Notes: generated by a model not told the origin, from the sequence alone. Counted from the first letter of the stretch, positions 25,625-34,585 are shown. The stretch: 64,000 nt of DNA from Pseudomonadota bacterium (GCA_023387335.1 JAEWIF010000045.1:101296-165295); one strand, 5' to 3'. Numbers and translations: made by a program.

Positions 25625-26080
25625 TCAGGCCGCCGAATGGGCCGCCATCTGCGCGCGAGCCCAGCGGGCGATGTCCTCGGCGCGCGTCATCGCGCCGGGC
25701 TGGCGCGCCACCTCGCGGCCGCCCATGAACAGCGCCAGCGTCGGGATGCTGCGGATGTTCAGCCGCGCGGCCAGCGCCTGCGCCTGTTCGGTGTCGACCT
25801 TGGCGACGCGCACGTGCGGCTCGAGCATGCGGGCGGCCTGCTCGTAGGCCGGCGCCATCGCGCGGCAGGGTCCGCACCAGGCGGCCCAGAAGTCCACCAG
25901 CACCGGCACTTCGCTGCGCGCGACCTGGCGCTCGAAGCCGGCCTCATCCAGCGCCACCGGCTTGCCTTCGAACAGCGCCTGCTTGCACTTGCCGCAAGTG
26001 GGCGCGCTGCCCAGCTGGGCGGGCTGCACCCGGTTGGTGGTGCCACAGGAAGGACAGACGACGTGGAGGGGCTCGCTCAT
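25625..26080 (-). CDS. trxC: Thioredoxin 2 with zinc-ribbon N-terminus
   Basis: The 151-residue TrxC has the N-terminal zinc-binding cysteines VVCPSCGTTNR and TCGKCKQAL, then a thioredoxin fold with the redox centre WAAWCGPCRAMAP. The cis-Pro region is RLNIRSIPTLALFMGG. TrxC reduces disulfides in the cytoplasm and is often induced by oxidative stress, usually through OxyR; no OxyR site was identified here. The length is normal for the family. Confidence 0.94.
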   Translation of the reverse strand: MSEPLHVVCPSCGTTNRVQPAQLGSAPTCGKCKQALFEGKPVALDEAGFERQVARSEVPVLVDFWAAWCGPCRAMAPAYEQAARMLEPHVRVAKVDTEQAQALAARLNIRSIPTLALFMGGREVARQPGAMTRAEDIARWARAQMAAHSAA

Positions 26081-26134
26081 GGTGAAGGACAGATAGGGCG
26101 CGCCGCGCGGAACGCAAGCCCGGGGCCCCCGGCT

Positions 26135-26971
26135 CTACGGCTCCGCGGCCGCCGCTATCAGGCCCTGCTGCTCGCGCCTGGCCGCCGCTTCCAGTACGCG
26201 CACCTGCGCGTCGATCAGCGCCGCCTCCTTCGCGCCCTCGCGCGCGTTGCGGATGTGCGCGTTGGTGGCGGCGGGCAGCCGCGACGCATCGCGTCCGTCC
26301 CAGGCTTCGCGGCCGCGGCTGGAGAGGTTGTAGTAGATGGAGATCCCTTCGCGCAGCCGCGCCGCCCGCTCCTTCTGGCTGAGCCGCAGCCTGGCGATGC
26401 GCGCGGAGCTCCATGCCGCAGCCTCGCGCATGTGTTCGGCCGCGGCGTGCACGGCCTCCACCGCGTCGTTCGGGTCGCGCACGCCCAGCGCGGCGGCCGT
26501 GGCGGGTTCGAACTGCGCGATGCCCAGGTTGGGCGTGCCATCGCGGCTGGCACCGTCGCGCGGCGTCCATGACGACTCGGCGGCGATGAGCCCATACACG
26601 TCCTCGAAGCCCAGGCCCAGCTCATGCAGCCGAGCTCGCTGCGCCGCCGACTTGGCCAGCAGCAGGCGCGAAGCGGGATCGACGGTGAACAGCACCTCGC
26701 GGCCGATGCGCGCGGGCACCCAGCGGATCCGCGCGCGCAGTTCGCGGTAGTACGCATCGATGACGGTGCGCTCATCCGGTTCGGGCATCACCAGCGGGGT
26801 GATCGGCTCCGAAGCGACCTCGATCGGGGGCGACGGGTGCGTGTACCGCACTGGCACGACCGGCTTGCGCGGCCACCAACCCTGCCAGCCGGCCAGCGCC
26901 ACCGCCTCGAGGGCCACCACCAGCGCACCGCCGGTGACGAACATCAGGGGGAAGGTCGGCTTGTGCCTCAT
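26135..26971 (-). CDS. Membrane-anchored lytic transglycosylase (SLT domain)
   Basis: The 278-residue protein has one N-terminal membrane helix (LMFVTGGALVVALEAVALAG), then a periplasmic domain. The SLT signature appears as YGLIAAESSWTPRDGASRDG (catalytic Glu near residue 127) followed by NLGIAQFEPATAAALGV, and SIYYNLSSRGREAWDGRD later. Such enzymes cleave peptidoglycan between MurNAc and GlcNAc, making anhydro ends. The C-terminal 50 residues are a charged helical tail. Whether it serves general turnover or a secretion apparatus is open; no such apparatus is encoded nearby. Confidence 0.82.
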   Translation of the reverse strand: MRHKPTFPLMFVTGGALVVALEAVALAGWQGWWPRKPVVPVRYTHPSPPIEVASEPITPLVMPEPDERTVIDAYYRELRARIRWVPARIGREVLFTVDPASRLLLAKSAAQRARLHELGLGFEDVYGLIAAESSWTPRDGASRDGTPNLGIAQFEPATAAALGVRDPNDAVEAVHAAAEHMREAAAWSSARIARLRLSQKERAARLREGISIYYNLSSRGREAWDGRDASRLPAATNAHIRNAREGAKEAALIDAQVRVLEAAARREQQGLIAAAAEP

Positions 26972-27286
26972 GCGTTGCGCGTTGGGTGGGGTCCGGCGGC
27001 ATCAGAACATCGCGCGCGAACGCGTTGGGACCACTGCTTCGCGCCTGTTGCAACTTGGCCGCCGAACGCGTGAGGTACGTTGCATGAGCAGGCCTCTGGC
27101 TCGTCCGCACCAGTGCAATGGCCCCTTCGGATCAGCCATCGAAACAGCTTGTCATCCGCTGAGTTCCGGCGGAGCAGTTCTCCTACAAGCACATGCTCCA
27201 AAACGGAAAGCGGCAGCGCATGGGAGAACCGACCATCCGTTGCGACGTGTGTCGATCGCGTCATCAACGCAACTCTGGAGGTCCAA
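26972..27286. other. Divergent intergenic region, 315 nt
   Basis: This gap separates the lytic transglycosylase gene from the first propeller-like lipoprotein gene. It contains two 8-bp palindromes (AACGCGTT near 27019 and GTTGCAAC near 27047) and a second copy of CGAACGCGT near 27062. No open frame with a credible ribosome-binding site and no clear RNA gene was found. It probably holds promoters for both flanking genes. Confidence 0.5.
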
Positions 27287-28474
27287 ATGTTCATGGGAGC
27301 AACCAAAACTCGAGTCGTCGTGACGGCAGCCATCGCCGCCATGTGGCTCACCGCATGTGGTGGCGGCGGCGGCGACGATGTCGCGGCCGCCCCTTCGCCC
27401 GCCCCCGCGCCGGCTACCGGCGGCGGCGGCAATCCCCCCGCCCCCGCGCCTGCCCCGGCGCTGGGCACCAGCTTCACCGCGGCCACCGCGCCCACGGACG
27501 TGTGGCACTCGCTGTCGTCGAGCACGGACGGCCAGGTCATGGTGGCCGGTCAGGCCGACCTGCGCGCCGCGCCCGAAACCAGCCCCCTGTTCGTCTCCCG
27601 CGACGGCGGCGTGACGTTCACGGAGAGCACCGCGCCCACCGGCATCTGGATCGCCTCGGACGTTTCCGGTGACGGCAACCGCATCGCGGCCGTCCAGTTC
27701 CAGGGCGCCGGCATGTACATGTCTGTCGACCGCGGCCAGAACTTCGTCCAGGTGACGCTGCCGGCCGGTGTGCCGAACAACTCGCAGTTCGAGGGCGTGA
27801 CGCTGTCGGAAGACGGCACCCGCGTCGCCGCGGTCGTCATGAACGGCCCGGTGCTCGTCGGTACCGTCGACGCCGCCGGCGCGGTGACCTGGCAGGCGAC
27901 GGCCGGCCTGCCGGCCACCGCCACCTCGTGGCGTTCGATCGACAGCTCGGCCGATGGCCAGACGCTGGTGGCGGTGGGCCAGACGCCGGCCGCGTTCATC
28001 TCGACCAACGGCGGGACGACCTGGACCTCGCTGGCCGCGGCTCCGGTGACCCAGAACTGGTATCGCGTGAAGGTGTCCGCCAACGGCCAGACCATCGCGA
28101 TGGCCGGCAACAGCTTCGGCGGCAGCAACTCCGCCGACGGCATCTACGTCTCCAAGGACGGTGGCGCCACCTTCACCCAGGGAGGCGTCGCGGGTGACTA
28201 CTCCGGCATCGCGATGTCGAGCGACGGCGGCGTGATCGCCGCGACCGTTTCGAACGACAACGCCGGCGCCGGCCTGGGTTCCGTCCAGCTGTCCACGAAC
28301 GGTGGCACGTCGTTTGCCGCACTGCCGGTGACGGTCGGTGGAGTGGCCGCGACCGAGACGCAGTGGCGCTCGGTGACCATGTCCGGCGACGCCAGCCGCA
28401 TGGCCATCGCCGCCGGCCGGTTCGACGCGAACACCACGGGCCAGATTCTCCTGACGACGGGAAGCCGTCCGTAA
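27287..28474 (+). CDS. Lipoprotein with BNR/sialidase-like propeller repeats (first of two)
   Basis: The 395-residue protein starts with a lipoprotein signal ending in the lipobox LTAC, then Gly5, DD and a Pro/Ala linker to about residue 65. The rest is built of repeats near 45-50 residues with the patterns SxDGxxxxxA and SxDGGxTFT or STNGGTTWT (for example LFVSRDGGVTFTESTAPTG, AAFISTNGGTTWTSLA). These are Asp-box-like turns of a beta-propeller, as in BNR, sialidase or photosystem-stability-factor-like proteins. Catalytic residues were not identified, so a binding or surface role is more likely. GGAGG eight bases upstream supports the ATG, and a strong terminator follows. Confidence 0.82.
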   Translation: MFMGATKTRVVVTAAIAAMWLTACGGGGGDDVAAAPSPAPAPATGGGGNPPAPAPAPALGTSFTAATAPTDVWHSLSSSTDGQVMVAGQADLRAAPETSPLFVSRDGGVTFTESTAPTGIWIASDVSGDGNRIAAVQFQGAGMYMSVDRGQNFVQVTLPAGVPNNSQFEGVTLSEDGTRVAAVVMNGPVLVGTVDAAGAVTWQATAGLPATATSWRSIDSSADGQTLVAVGQTPAAFISTNGGTTWTSLAAAPVTQNWYRVKVSANGQTIAMAGNSFGGSNSADGIYVSKDGGATFTQGGVAGDYSGIAMSSDGGVIAATVSNDNAGAGLGSVQLSTNGGTSFAALPVTVGGVAATETQWRSVTMSGDASRMAIAAGRFDANTTGQILLTTGSRP

Positions 28475-28508
28475 AAAGCACAACGCTGTCGCTCCCAGGG
28501 AGGGAGTC

Positions 28509-28543
28509 AAGAGCCGGGCCGAAAGGCCCGGCTCTTTTCTTTT
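28509..28543 (+). terminator. Rho-independent terminator after first propeller lipoprotein
   Basis: A 12-bp perfect stem AAGAGCCGGGCC / GGCCCGGCTCTT encloses a stable GAAA tetraloop and runs into TTCTTTT. It starts 35 nt after the stop codon, so it ends that transcript and insulates the next gene. Confidence 0.9.
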
Positions 28544-28702
28544 GCGCGTGGCTCGGCAATAGCCCCTTCGGGCTCGGTGATGCACCGACACGGCCGAGCT
28601 GGCCGCTCCTACGCCCAATGGCTCAGATAGCGCACGCGCCGCCCTGCCCGGCCGTCGAAGAATCCCCGGCGAGGCGAGACGCCTTTCAGGAGCGGAGAAC
28701 AG

Positions 28703-30199
28703 ATGACGAAGAAGAGCACGGCGGCCCTGTCCGCCCTGGCGGTGGCGTGGTTGAGCGCGTGCGGCGGCGGTGGCGGCGGAGCCGACCCGGCGCCCGCGCC
28801 CGGCAACGGGAGCGCGCAGGTCGCCTCCGGCGGCGGCGCCCAGGGCGGCACGCCGGAACCCGAAGCGCAACCCGGCTCGTCCGCCCCGGCGCCCTCACCC
28901 GCGCCCTCCGGCGATTGCGTCGCGAACAACAGCGGCGAAGTCACCGGCGCTTCGCTGCAGGCCGCCGCGAACGGCATCTACACCGTGAGCGCCGCGACCG
29001 ACGTGGTGATCACGCTACCGGCCAACAACTGCCTGCAGGCTGGCGACCGCGTGCGCGTCACCGGCCAGGGCGCCGCCGGCTGGCGCCTCGCGCAGAACGC
29101 GCTGCAGTGGGTGGACACGGTCGGGGTTCCCGGCAACGTCACGCCCGGCACCGTGTGGACGCCGCGCACCGTCGACGCGTCCGCGCCCGACCAGAACTGG
29201 TACGCGACCGCTTCCTCGTCCAGCGGCAACCGCATCGCCGCGGTGGCCAACCCGGGCCAGCTCTACCTGTCGCAGGATGGCGGCGCGACCTGGTCGCGCA
29301 GCAGCGCTCCGCGCGCCAACTGGACCTGGGTGACGATGAGCGAGGACGGCAGCCGCCTGGCCGCGGTGGCCACCAACCTGGCCATCCACGTCTCGAACGA
29401 CTACGGCCAGTCCTGGACCGCGACCAACAGCGCGGCCGTGGGCTGGACCGGCGTGCACCTCTCCGAGGACGGCCGCCAGATCGTGGCCACCGCCATCGAC
29501 GGCGGGATCCACCGCTCGCTCGACGGCGGCGCCACCTTCACGGTGGTGCCGGGCACGGCCGGCGGCGACTGGCGCGCGGTCTCGGGCTCGCGCGACGGCC
29601 GGCGCCTGGTGGCGGTGGCTTCGTTCTACTCGAGCGCGCCGGCCCTGCAGGGCGTGCACGTCTCCACCGACGGCGGCGCCACCTGGACGCGGCGCATGGC
29701 CGACGGCAACTGGGCCTTCGCCTCGTCGAGCGCCGACGGCCAGCGCATGGCCGCCATCGACAACGGCGGCCACCCGTGGATCAGCGACGACGGCGGCGCC
29801 AGCTGGACGATCCGCTTCAGCTACAGCAACTGGTCGGGCCTGGCGGTGTCGGGCGACGGCCAGGTGGTCAGCGCGCTCGAGCCGCGCGACGACAGCCGCA
29901 ACTACACCGGCTACACGTTCGTCAGCCCCGACGGCGGCCGCGACACCTGGAACTGGTACGGCGAGAACCGCTGGTACCGCGCCACCAGCCTCTCGTTCGA
30001 CGGCAACTGGATGGTGGTGGGCGACACCGGCCCCAACGGTTCAGGCGGCCGCCTCTACACCTCGCAGGGCAACCGCACCGCGGCGGGCACGCCGGGCTCC
30101 ATCACCGGCGGCCAGGGCCAGGTGCTCGAGCTCACGTATCAAGGTAACGGCCGGTTCACGGTCAGCCACCACTCAGGCGGCACGTTCACGATCCGATAG
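28703..30199 (+). CDS. Lipoprotein with BNR/sialidase-like propeller repeats (second of two)
   Basis: The 498-residue paralogue of the preceding gene. It has a lipoprotein signal with lipobox LSAC, Gly6, a Pro/Ala/Gly linker to about residue 70, and an extra beta domain (VTGASLQAAANGIYTVSAAT onwards, about 75-150). It then has Asp-box repeats such as LYLSQDGGATWSRSSAP, IHRSLDGGATFTVVPG, VHVSTDGGATWTRRMADG and PWISDDGGASWTIRF. It is likely a surface propeller protein. The gene has its own upstream gap of 228 nt with a GGAG before the ATG and its own terminator, so it is probably a separate transcript. Function is unknown. Confidence 0.82.
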   Translation: MTKKSTAALSALAVAWLSACGGGGGGADPAPAPGNGSAQVASGGGAQGGTPEPEAQPGSSAPAPSPAPSGDCVANNSGEVTGASLQAAANGIYTVSAATDVVITLPANNCLQAGDRVRVTGQGAAGWRLAQNALQWVDTVGVPGNVTPGTVWTPRTVDASAPDQNWYATASSSSGNRIAAVANPGQLYLSQDGGATWSRSSAPRANWTWVTMSEDGSRLAAVATNLAIHVSNDYGQSWTATNSAAVGWTGVHLSEDGRQIVATAIDGGIHRSLDGGATFTVVPGTAGGDWRAVSGSRDGRRLVAVASFYSSAPALQGVHVSTDGGATWTRRMADGNWAFASSSADGQRMAAIDNGGHPWISDDGGASWTIRFSYSNWSGLAVSGDGQVVSALEPRDDSRNYTGYTFVSPDGGRDTWNWYGENRWYRATSLSFDGNWMVVGDTGPNGSGGRLYTSQGNRTAAGTPGSITGGQGQVLELTYQGNGRFTVSHHSGGTFTIR

Positions 30200-30261
30200 C
30201 TGTCACGCACGGAAATCAGGGAAGAAGATCAACGAGACCAGGGAAGCGAAAGGGAGTTTTC

Positions 30262-30289
30262 AGCCGGGCCGCAGTGCCCGGCTTTTTTC
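30262..30289 (+). terminator. Rho-independent terminator after second propeller lipoprotein
   Basis: AGCCGGGC (30262-30269) pairs with GCCCGGCT (30276-30283) and is followed by a T6 run. The stem shares its GCCGGGC/GCCCGGC core with the terminator after the paralogous gene, which fits an origin by duplication. Confidence 0.88.
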
Positions 30290-30317
30290 TGGGCTGCGCC
30301 CAGCTTTTTTCTTTCGA

Positions 30318-32351
30318 CTACTGGAAGATCTTGATCAGCCGGTCGACCACGTCGTTGACCATCTTCTCGATCGGGGCGCGCTCGGGCTCCCTGGGCTTGG
30401 GCCGCGGCCGCGGGATCTCCCATTCGGCGCGCGCGTCCACCCACTTGTTGCGCACCGACTGCGAGAACCAGTCGCCCACGATGGGCAGCGCGCTGCGCGC
30501 GCCCGGCCCCCACGAATCGGGCATGGTGATCGAGGGATCGTTGAAGCCCACCCACGCGCCCGCCACCAGGTGCGGATGCATCAGGATGAACCAGCCGTCG
30601 GCGTTGTCCTGGGTGGTGCCGGTCTTGCCGGCCACGTCGGCCTGGATGCCGTAGCGCGTGCGGATGGCCGCGCCCGTGCCCTCGTCCACCACGCCGCGCA
30701 GCGTGTCGACCAGCATCAGCGCCTTGGCCTTGGGCATGGCCTCGGACGAGCGCGGCGGCACGAAGCCTTCCAGCACCTTGCCGTCCGAATCCTCGATGCG
30801 CAGCACCAGCAGCGGCTCGACCCAGCGGCCGTTGTTGGCGATGGTGCCGTAGGCCGACACCATCTCGCGCAGCGTCACCGGGCTGGTGCCCAGGGCGAGC
30901 GAAGGCACGGCCTCGAGGCGGCTCTCGCGCACGCCCATCGCCTGCGCGAGCTTGGCCACCTTCTGCGGGCCGACCCGGTCCATCAGCTGCGCGGTGATCG
31001 AGTTGCGCGAGAAGATGAGGCCCGCGCGCAGCGTCCAGGGGCTGTTGGTGGGCGGTGTGTCGTCGCGCGGCCGCCAGACCTCGCCGTGCTCGCCGCGCAC
31101 CGCGACGGGCTGGTCGACGATGGTGTCGCCGGGACCCATGCCGTCGATGAAGGCCTGTCCGTAGACGAACGGCTTGAAGGTGGAGCCGGGCTGGCGCCGG
31201 GCCTGGCTCACGTGGTCGAACTGGTCCTGCGCGAAATCGCTGCTGCCCACCCAGGCCAGCACGTGGCCGCTGCGCGGGTCCTGCGCCAGGAAGCCGGCCT
31301 GCAGCAGGGCGCGGTCCTGCCCCGCCTTGCGCCGCTTGTCCGCCAGCGGCTGCAGCTGGTTCAGCTGGCGCGCGACGGCCTCGTTGGCGGCGCGCTGCAG
31401 CCGCGTGTGGATGGTGGTGCGGATCACCAGGCCGTCGGAGTGGATGTCGTAGCCGTTGCGGTCGGCCCAGGCGATCAGCCACTTGCGCACGTGCTGCGCC
31501 ACGTGCGGCGCGAGCCCCAGCGGTTCCGGCTGGCGCTCGAAGTCGATCTTCAGCGGCCGCTTGGCCAGCTCGGTGGCGCGCTCGGCGGGCAAAGCGCCGT
31601 TCTTGGCCATCTGCGACAGCACGACGTTGCGGCGATCCCGCGCGCGCTCCGGGTTGAGCACCGGGTTGTAGTAGCTCGTGCCCTTGAGCATGCCGATCAG
31701 CGTGGCGCTCTCCAGCAGGTCGAGCTCGCTGGCCGACTTGTCGAAGTAGGTGCGCGCGGCCATCTCGATGCCGAAGGCGTTGTAGAGGAACGGCACCGTG
31801 TTCAGGTACGTCTCCAGGATCTCCTTCTTGCTGTAGACCGCCTCGATCTTCAGCGCGGTGATCGCTTCCTTGACCTTGCGGTGGATGCTCACCGAGCGGC
31901 CGATCTCCTCGGGGTACAGGTTGCGCGCGAGCTGCTGCGTGAGCGTCGAGCCGCCCTGGCGGCGCCCGCGCAGCGTGTGCCACGCCGAAGACGCGGTGCG
32001 GTACCAGTCGATGCCGTGGTGCGACCAGAAGCGGTGGTCCTCGGTGGCGATCAGCGCCGCCACCACCCCGGGCGCGACGCGGTCCAGCGGCACCCATTCG
32101 CGGTGCACGCGCTTGTAGCTGGCCAGCACGACGTTGTCGGCCGAGACCAGCAGCGCGGGCTTTTCCAGCTTGGCCTTGCGCAGGTTGTCGATGCTGGGCG
32201 TGAACGGCAGCAGCACCAGCAGGTAGAGCAGCACCAGCGCGGGCGGCACCGCCGCCAGGCGCCAGGGGTGGCGGCGCGCGAAGTCGCGCAGGCGTGCCCA
32301 TCGGCTCCGCGCAGCGTCGAGCAGGCGCGCCATGGCTGGGTTCATCGGCAT
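30318..32351 (-). CDS. Bifunctional penicillin-binding protein 1 (class A PBP)
   Basis: This 677-residue inner-membrane enzyme polymerises and cross-links peptidoglycan. It has a short cytoplasmic start, one membrane helix (LAAVPPALVLLYLLVLLPF), a GT51 transglycosylase domain with ATEDHRFWSHHGIDWYR (Glu104) and GGSTLTQQLARNLYP, and a transpeptidase with the active-site STFK (Ser390), SRNS and KTGTTQ. The length, between PBP1a and the shorter PBP1c/monofunctional types, is normal for this burkholderial subfamily. The C-terminus is Pro/Arg-rich. The ATG at 32351 has GAGAGGA upstream; an ATG two codons later is possible. It is divergent from a methyltransferase gene. Confidence 0.92.
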   Translation of the reverse strand: MPMNPAMARLLDAARSRWARLRDFARRHPWRLAAVPPALVLLYLLVLLPFTPSIDNLRKAKLEKPALLVSADNVVLASYKRVHREWVPLDRVAPGVVAALIATEDHRFWSHHGIDWYRTASSAWHTLRGRRQGGSTLTQQLARNLYPEEIGRSVSIHRKVKEAITALKIEAVYSKKEILETYLNTVPFLYNAFGIEMAARTYFDKSASELDLLESATLIGMLKGTSYYNPVLNPERARDRRNVVLSQMAKNGALPAERATELAKRPLKIDFERQPEPLGLAPHVAQHVRKWLIAWADRNGYDIHSDGLVIRTTIHTRLQRAANEAVARQLNQLQPLADKRRKAGQDRALLQAGFLAQDPRSGHVLAWVGSSDFAQDQFDHVSQARRQPGSTFKPFVYGQAFIDGMGPGDTIVDQPVAVRGEHGEVWRPRDDTPPTNSPWTLRAGLIFSRNSITAQLMDRVGPQKVAKLAQAMGVRESRLEAVPSLALGTSPVTLREMVSAYGTIANNGRWVEPLLVLRIEDSDGKVLEGFVPPRSSEAMPKAKALMLVDTLRGVVDEGTGAAIRTRYGIQADVAGKTGTTQDNADGWFILMHPHLVAGAWVGFNDPSITMPDSWGPGARSALPIVGDWFSQSVRNKWVDARAEWEIPRPRPKPREPERAPIEKMVNDVVDRLIKIFQ

Positions 32352-32479
32352 GGAATCTAGTGTCCTCTCTCGTGGGGTTTCGTGGGTGGGGGGCAGGGCT
32401 GGCTTGGCGGTTCCGTCCGACACGCATCCGTGCGCACGGCCACCAGAATCGCCGGACCACCACAACAACCCGAAGAACC

Positions 32480-33142
32480 ATGGCGCTCCAAGATCCCCGC
32501 GCCGGCCAGGGTGCCGGCGAGAACGTCCTGCCTGCCAGTCCGCTGACCTCCGGGCCGCTGCGGGATCGCCTCGAGTTCCTGCGCGGGTTCCTGCGCCATC
32601 CGGCCCAGGTGGGTTCGGTGGTGCCCAGCTCGCACCGGCTGGAGCAGCGCCTGGTGCGCAGCGCGGGGATCGCTCACGCGCGCACCGTGGTCGAGCTCGG
32701 TCCGGGCACGGGCGGCACCACGGCCGCCCTGCTGCAGGCGATGTCGCCTTCGGCACGGCTGCTGGCGGTCGAGCTCGACCCGACCTTCCACCAGCACCTG
32801 CAGCAGCAGCTGCGCGATCCGCGCCTGCTGCTGGAGCTGGCCAGCGCGGAGCGCCTGGCCGACCTGCTGGCCGCGCGCCGGTTGTCGGCGCCCGATGCCA
32901 TCGTCTCGGGAATCCCGTTCTCGACGATGCCGGCGGAAGTGTCCGACCGCATCGCCGCGCTGGTGGCGCAGGTGCTCCGGCCGGGCGGCCGCTTCGTCGC
33001 CTACCAGGTGCGCGCCCATGTCGCCCACTTCGTCTCGCCCTACCTGGGCGAGCCGCAGAAGCGCTGGGAGGTGGTGAACATCCCGCCCGTGCGGGTGTTC
33101 ACCTGGGTCAAGCCGGGCGATCCTTCGCAACCGAACGCCTGA
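32480..33142 (+). CDS. SAM-dependent methyltransferase (phospholipid N-methyltransferase-like)
   Basis: The 220-residue enzyme shows FLRGFLRHPAQVGSVVPSS, typical of PmtA/rRNA-dimethylase-like methyltransferases, then SAM motif I VVELGPGTGGTTAALL, motif II LLAVELDPTF, and DAIVSGIPFSTMPAEVSDRI. The FLRHPxxVGSVVPSS start is shared with bacterial phosphatidylethanolamine N-methyltransferases, so a phospholipid substrate is plausible but not certain. It is divergent from the PBP gene, with 128 nt between starts. Its 3' end overlaps the convergent DUF2889 gene by 35 nt. Confidence 0.82.
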   Translation: MALQDPRAGQGAGENVLPASPLTSGPLRDRLEFLRGFLRHPAQVGSVVPSSHRLEQRLVRSAGIAHARTVVELGPGTGGTTAALLQAMSPSARLLAVELDPTFHQHLQQQLRDPRLLLELASAERLADLLAARRLSAPDAIVSGIPFSTMPAEVSDRIAALVAQVLRPGGRFVAYQVRAHVAHFVSPYLGEPQKRWEVVNIPPVRVFTWVKPGDPSQPNA

Positions 33143-33704
33143 GGGGCTGGCCGAAGAACTGGGGATAGTGGCGCTGCACCAGAGTGCCCTTTTGATCCCA
33201 CGCGATGCACCGGCCCAGGTGGTAGGGCGGCTCGGTGTTCTGCCCCGGCAGCACGCCGGCATCCCGCCGCTCGCGCTCGCGCCAGGGAAACACCGTCTGG
33301 TAGGCCGCGGTGGCCATGTTGAACAGCAGCTCGCGCAGGTGGGTGCAGCCGCGCACGCCGCCCAGCGCCTTCTCGATCGCCTGGCGCCACCCCGGGCCCA
33401 GGCGCACGCCCACCATCAGCTGCATCGGGTCGTGGCCCCGCTGGCATTCGCCGTAGGGCGTGCTGTCCATGGAAGTGGCGACGGCGCGGATCACCATGTC
33501 CTCGTCGACCGTCAGCCGGATGGCCATGTGGTGGATCGGCGCGCCGGGCGGCATGTCGCGGCCGTCGGAATGCTGGAAACCGTACGTCTTGACATCGGAA
33601 AGCTCGCCTTCGATGTCCCAGAGGCCGTCTTCGCGCAGGAAGCCGCGGTAGGTGACGGCGCGGGTGTGCAGGTGCCGCCGTTCGGCAGGCTCGGGCAGGG
33701 GCAT
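33108..33704 (-). CDS. DUF2889 domain-containing protein
   Basis: The 198-residue soluble protein matches the DUF2889 layout: HLHTRAVTYRGFLREDGLWDIEGELSDVKTYGF near the start (split here as residues 9-41), HHMAIRLTVDEDMVIRAVATSMD, GVRGCTHLRELL with a conserved Cys-Thr-His, and PYHLGRCIAWD. The conserved Cys and His suggest metal binding or catalysis, but no activity is established. It starts 2 nt after the stop of an HTH gene and is clearly in the same operon. Confidence 0.85.
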   Translation of the reverse strand: MPLPEPAERRHLHTRAVTYRGFLREDGLWDIEGELSDVKTYGFQHSDGRDMPPGAPIHHMAIRLTVDEDMVIRAVATSMDSTPYGECQRGHDPMQLMVGVRLGPGWRQAIEKALGGVRGCTHLRELLFNMATAAYQTVFPWRERERRDAGVLPGQNTEPPYHLGRCIAWDQKGTLVQRHYPQFFGQPLRRSVAKDRPA

Positions 33705-33706
33705 GC

Positions 33707-34141
33707 TCAGGCGGCCAGCTTGGCCATGGCTTCGCGCTTGCCCATCTTGCGCAGGCCCGAGATGGCTTCGAGCTGGCGCGCACGCGGCCGCGTCTTGCCG
33801 CTTTCCCACTTGTAGACCGACAAGGCCGACACCCCCAGGATCCTGGCGACCGAAGCGGCCGACAGGCCCAGGCGCTTGCGTTGCGCCGCGAGGCCCTTGG
33901 CCGAGAAACGCAGCTGCGGCCCGTCGTCCTCGTCCGCCGCCGCCACGGGCGCCGCGCTGCGACCGCCGCCGCGGCCCTGCCGGCGCATCTGCTGCTCCAG
34001 CGTCTGCAGGCGCCGCTTGAGCTGGGCGATCTGGCCGCGGTACTGCGCCACGGTCTTCTTCAATTGCTGCAGTTCGCCTTTCTGCTCCTTGCGCGCGATC
34101 CGGGCGATTTCCTGTTTAAGGACGGTGCCGATGTTGGGCAT
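33707..34141 (-). CDS. Helix-turn-helix protein with N-terminal coiled coil
   Basis: The 144-residue product has an N-terminal charged helix (IGTVLKQEIARIARKEQKGE) running into a long heptad-like coiled coil to about residue 55. A Gly/Ala/Asp linker leads to a C-terminal XRE/MerR-style HTH (LAAQRKRLGLSAASVARILG, then VSALSVYKWESGKTRPRARQL). The HTH sits at the end rather than the start, which is unusual for XRE proteins, but I recognise this arrangement from other betaproteobacteria. It is the first gene of a pair with DUF2889 and may regulate it or itself. Confidence 0.82.
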   Translation of the reverse strand: MPNIGTVLKQEIARIARKEQKGELQQLKKTVAQYRGQIAQLKRRLQTLEQQMRRQGRGGGRSAAPVAAADEDDGPQLRFSAKGLAAQRKRLGLSAASVARILGVSALSVYKWESGKTRPRARQLEAISGLRKMGKREAMAKLAA

Positions 34142-34315
34142 GTTCGTTTCTATACCTCGGTTGACCCCCAGCGGCTCGGTCGGGCGCCGGCTTTCTCCGC
34201 GGGTCTGGTGCGCTCCCACGGGCCGCATCTTAGCCGCAGGGTCGTAACCGGAAGTTTGCAGCACCTCCACGTGCGGGAGGCGACGATCGATACACCGAGT
34301 GGAAGAAACGCGCGG

Positions 34316-34585
34316 TCAGTTCACGCGCCGGACCGGCTGGCCCTGCGTGCGGGCGTCGAAATAGCCCTGGTGGAGATGGCGCATGAAGCGGGTGGTCCAG
34401 CCGTCGAGAGGATAGAAGGCGGCAGCGGCGGGCGATCGCACGGAGATGGTGCCGTCGGGCAGCACCGCCGCCGAGAAGCCCCAGGGATCACGCCCCTGCA
34501 CCACCACCAGCTGCCGCAGCAGCTGCGTCTCGATCGGCGAGGGCTGGCGGGGAAAAACCGAGAGAGCGCGCTGGTGGGCCTGCAT
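34316..34585 (-). CDS. Small hypothetical protein, 89 aa
   Basis: I do not recognise the family. The protein has LLRQLVVVQGRDPWGFSAAVLPDGTISVRSPAAAAFYPLDGW in the centre (residues 22-63), which reads as three beta strands, and a helical basic C-terminus. There is no signal or membrane segment. GGAGG six bases before the ATG makes translation credible. It stands alone: 174 nt separate it from the HTH gene downstream, and 109 nt from the DedA gene upstream. Confidence 0.7.
   Translation of the reverse strand: MQAHQRALSVFPRQPSPIETQLLRQLVVVQGRDPWGFSAAVLPDGTISVRSPAAAAFYPLDGWTTRFMRHLHQGYFDARTQGQPVRRVN

Noticed and set aside
28560..28600. AGCCC-CTTC-GGGCT hairpin between the two propeller lipoproteins
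   Set aside because: Only 5 bp and no T-run. The real terminator is at 28509-28543.
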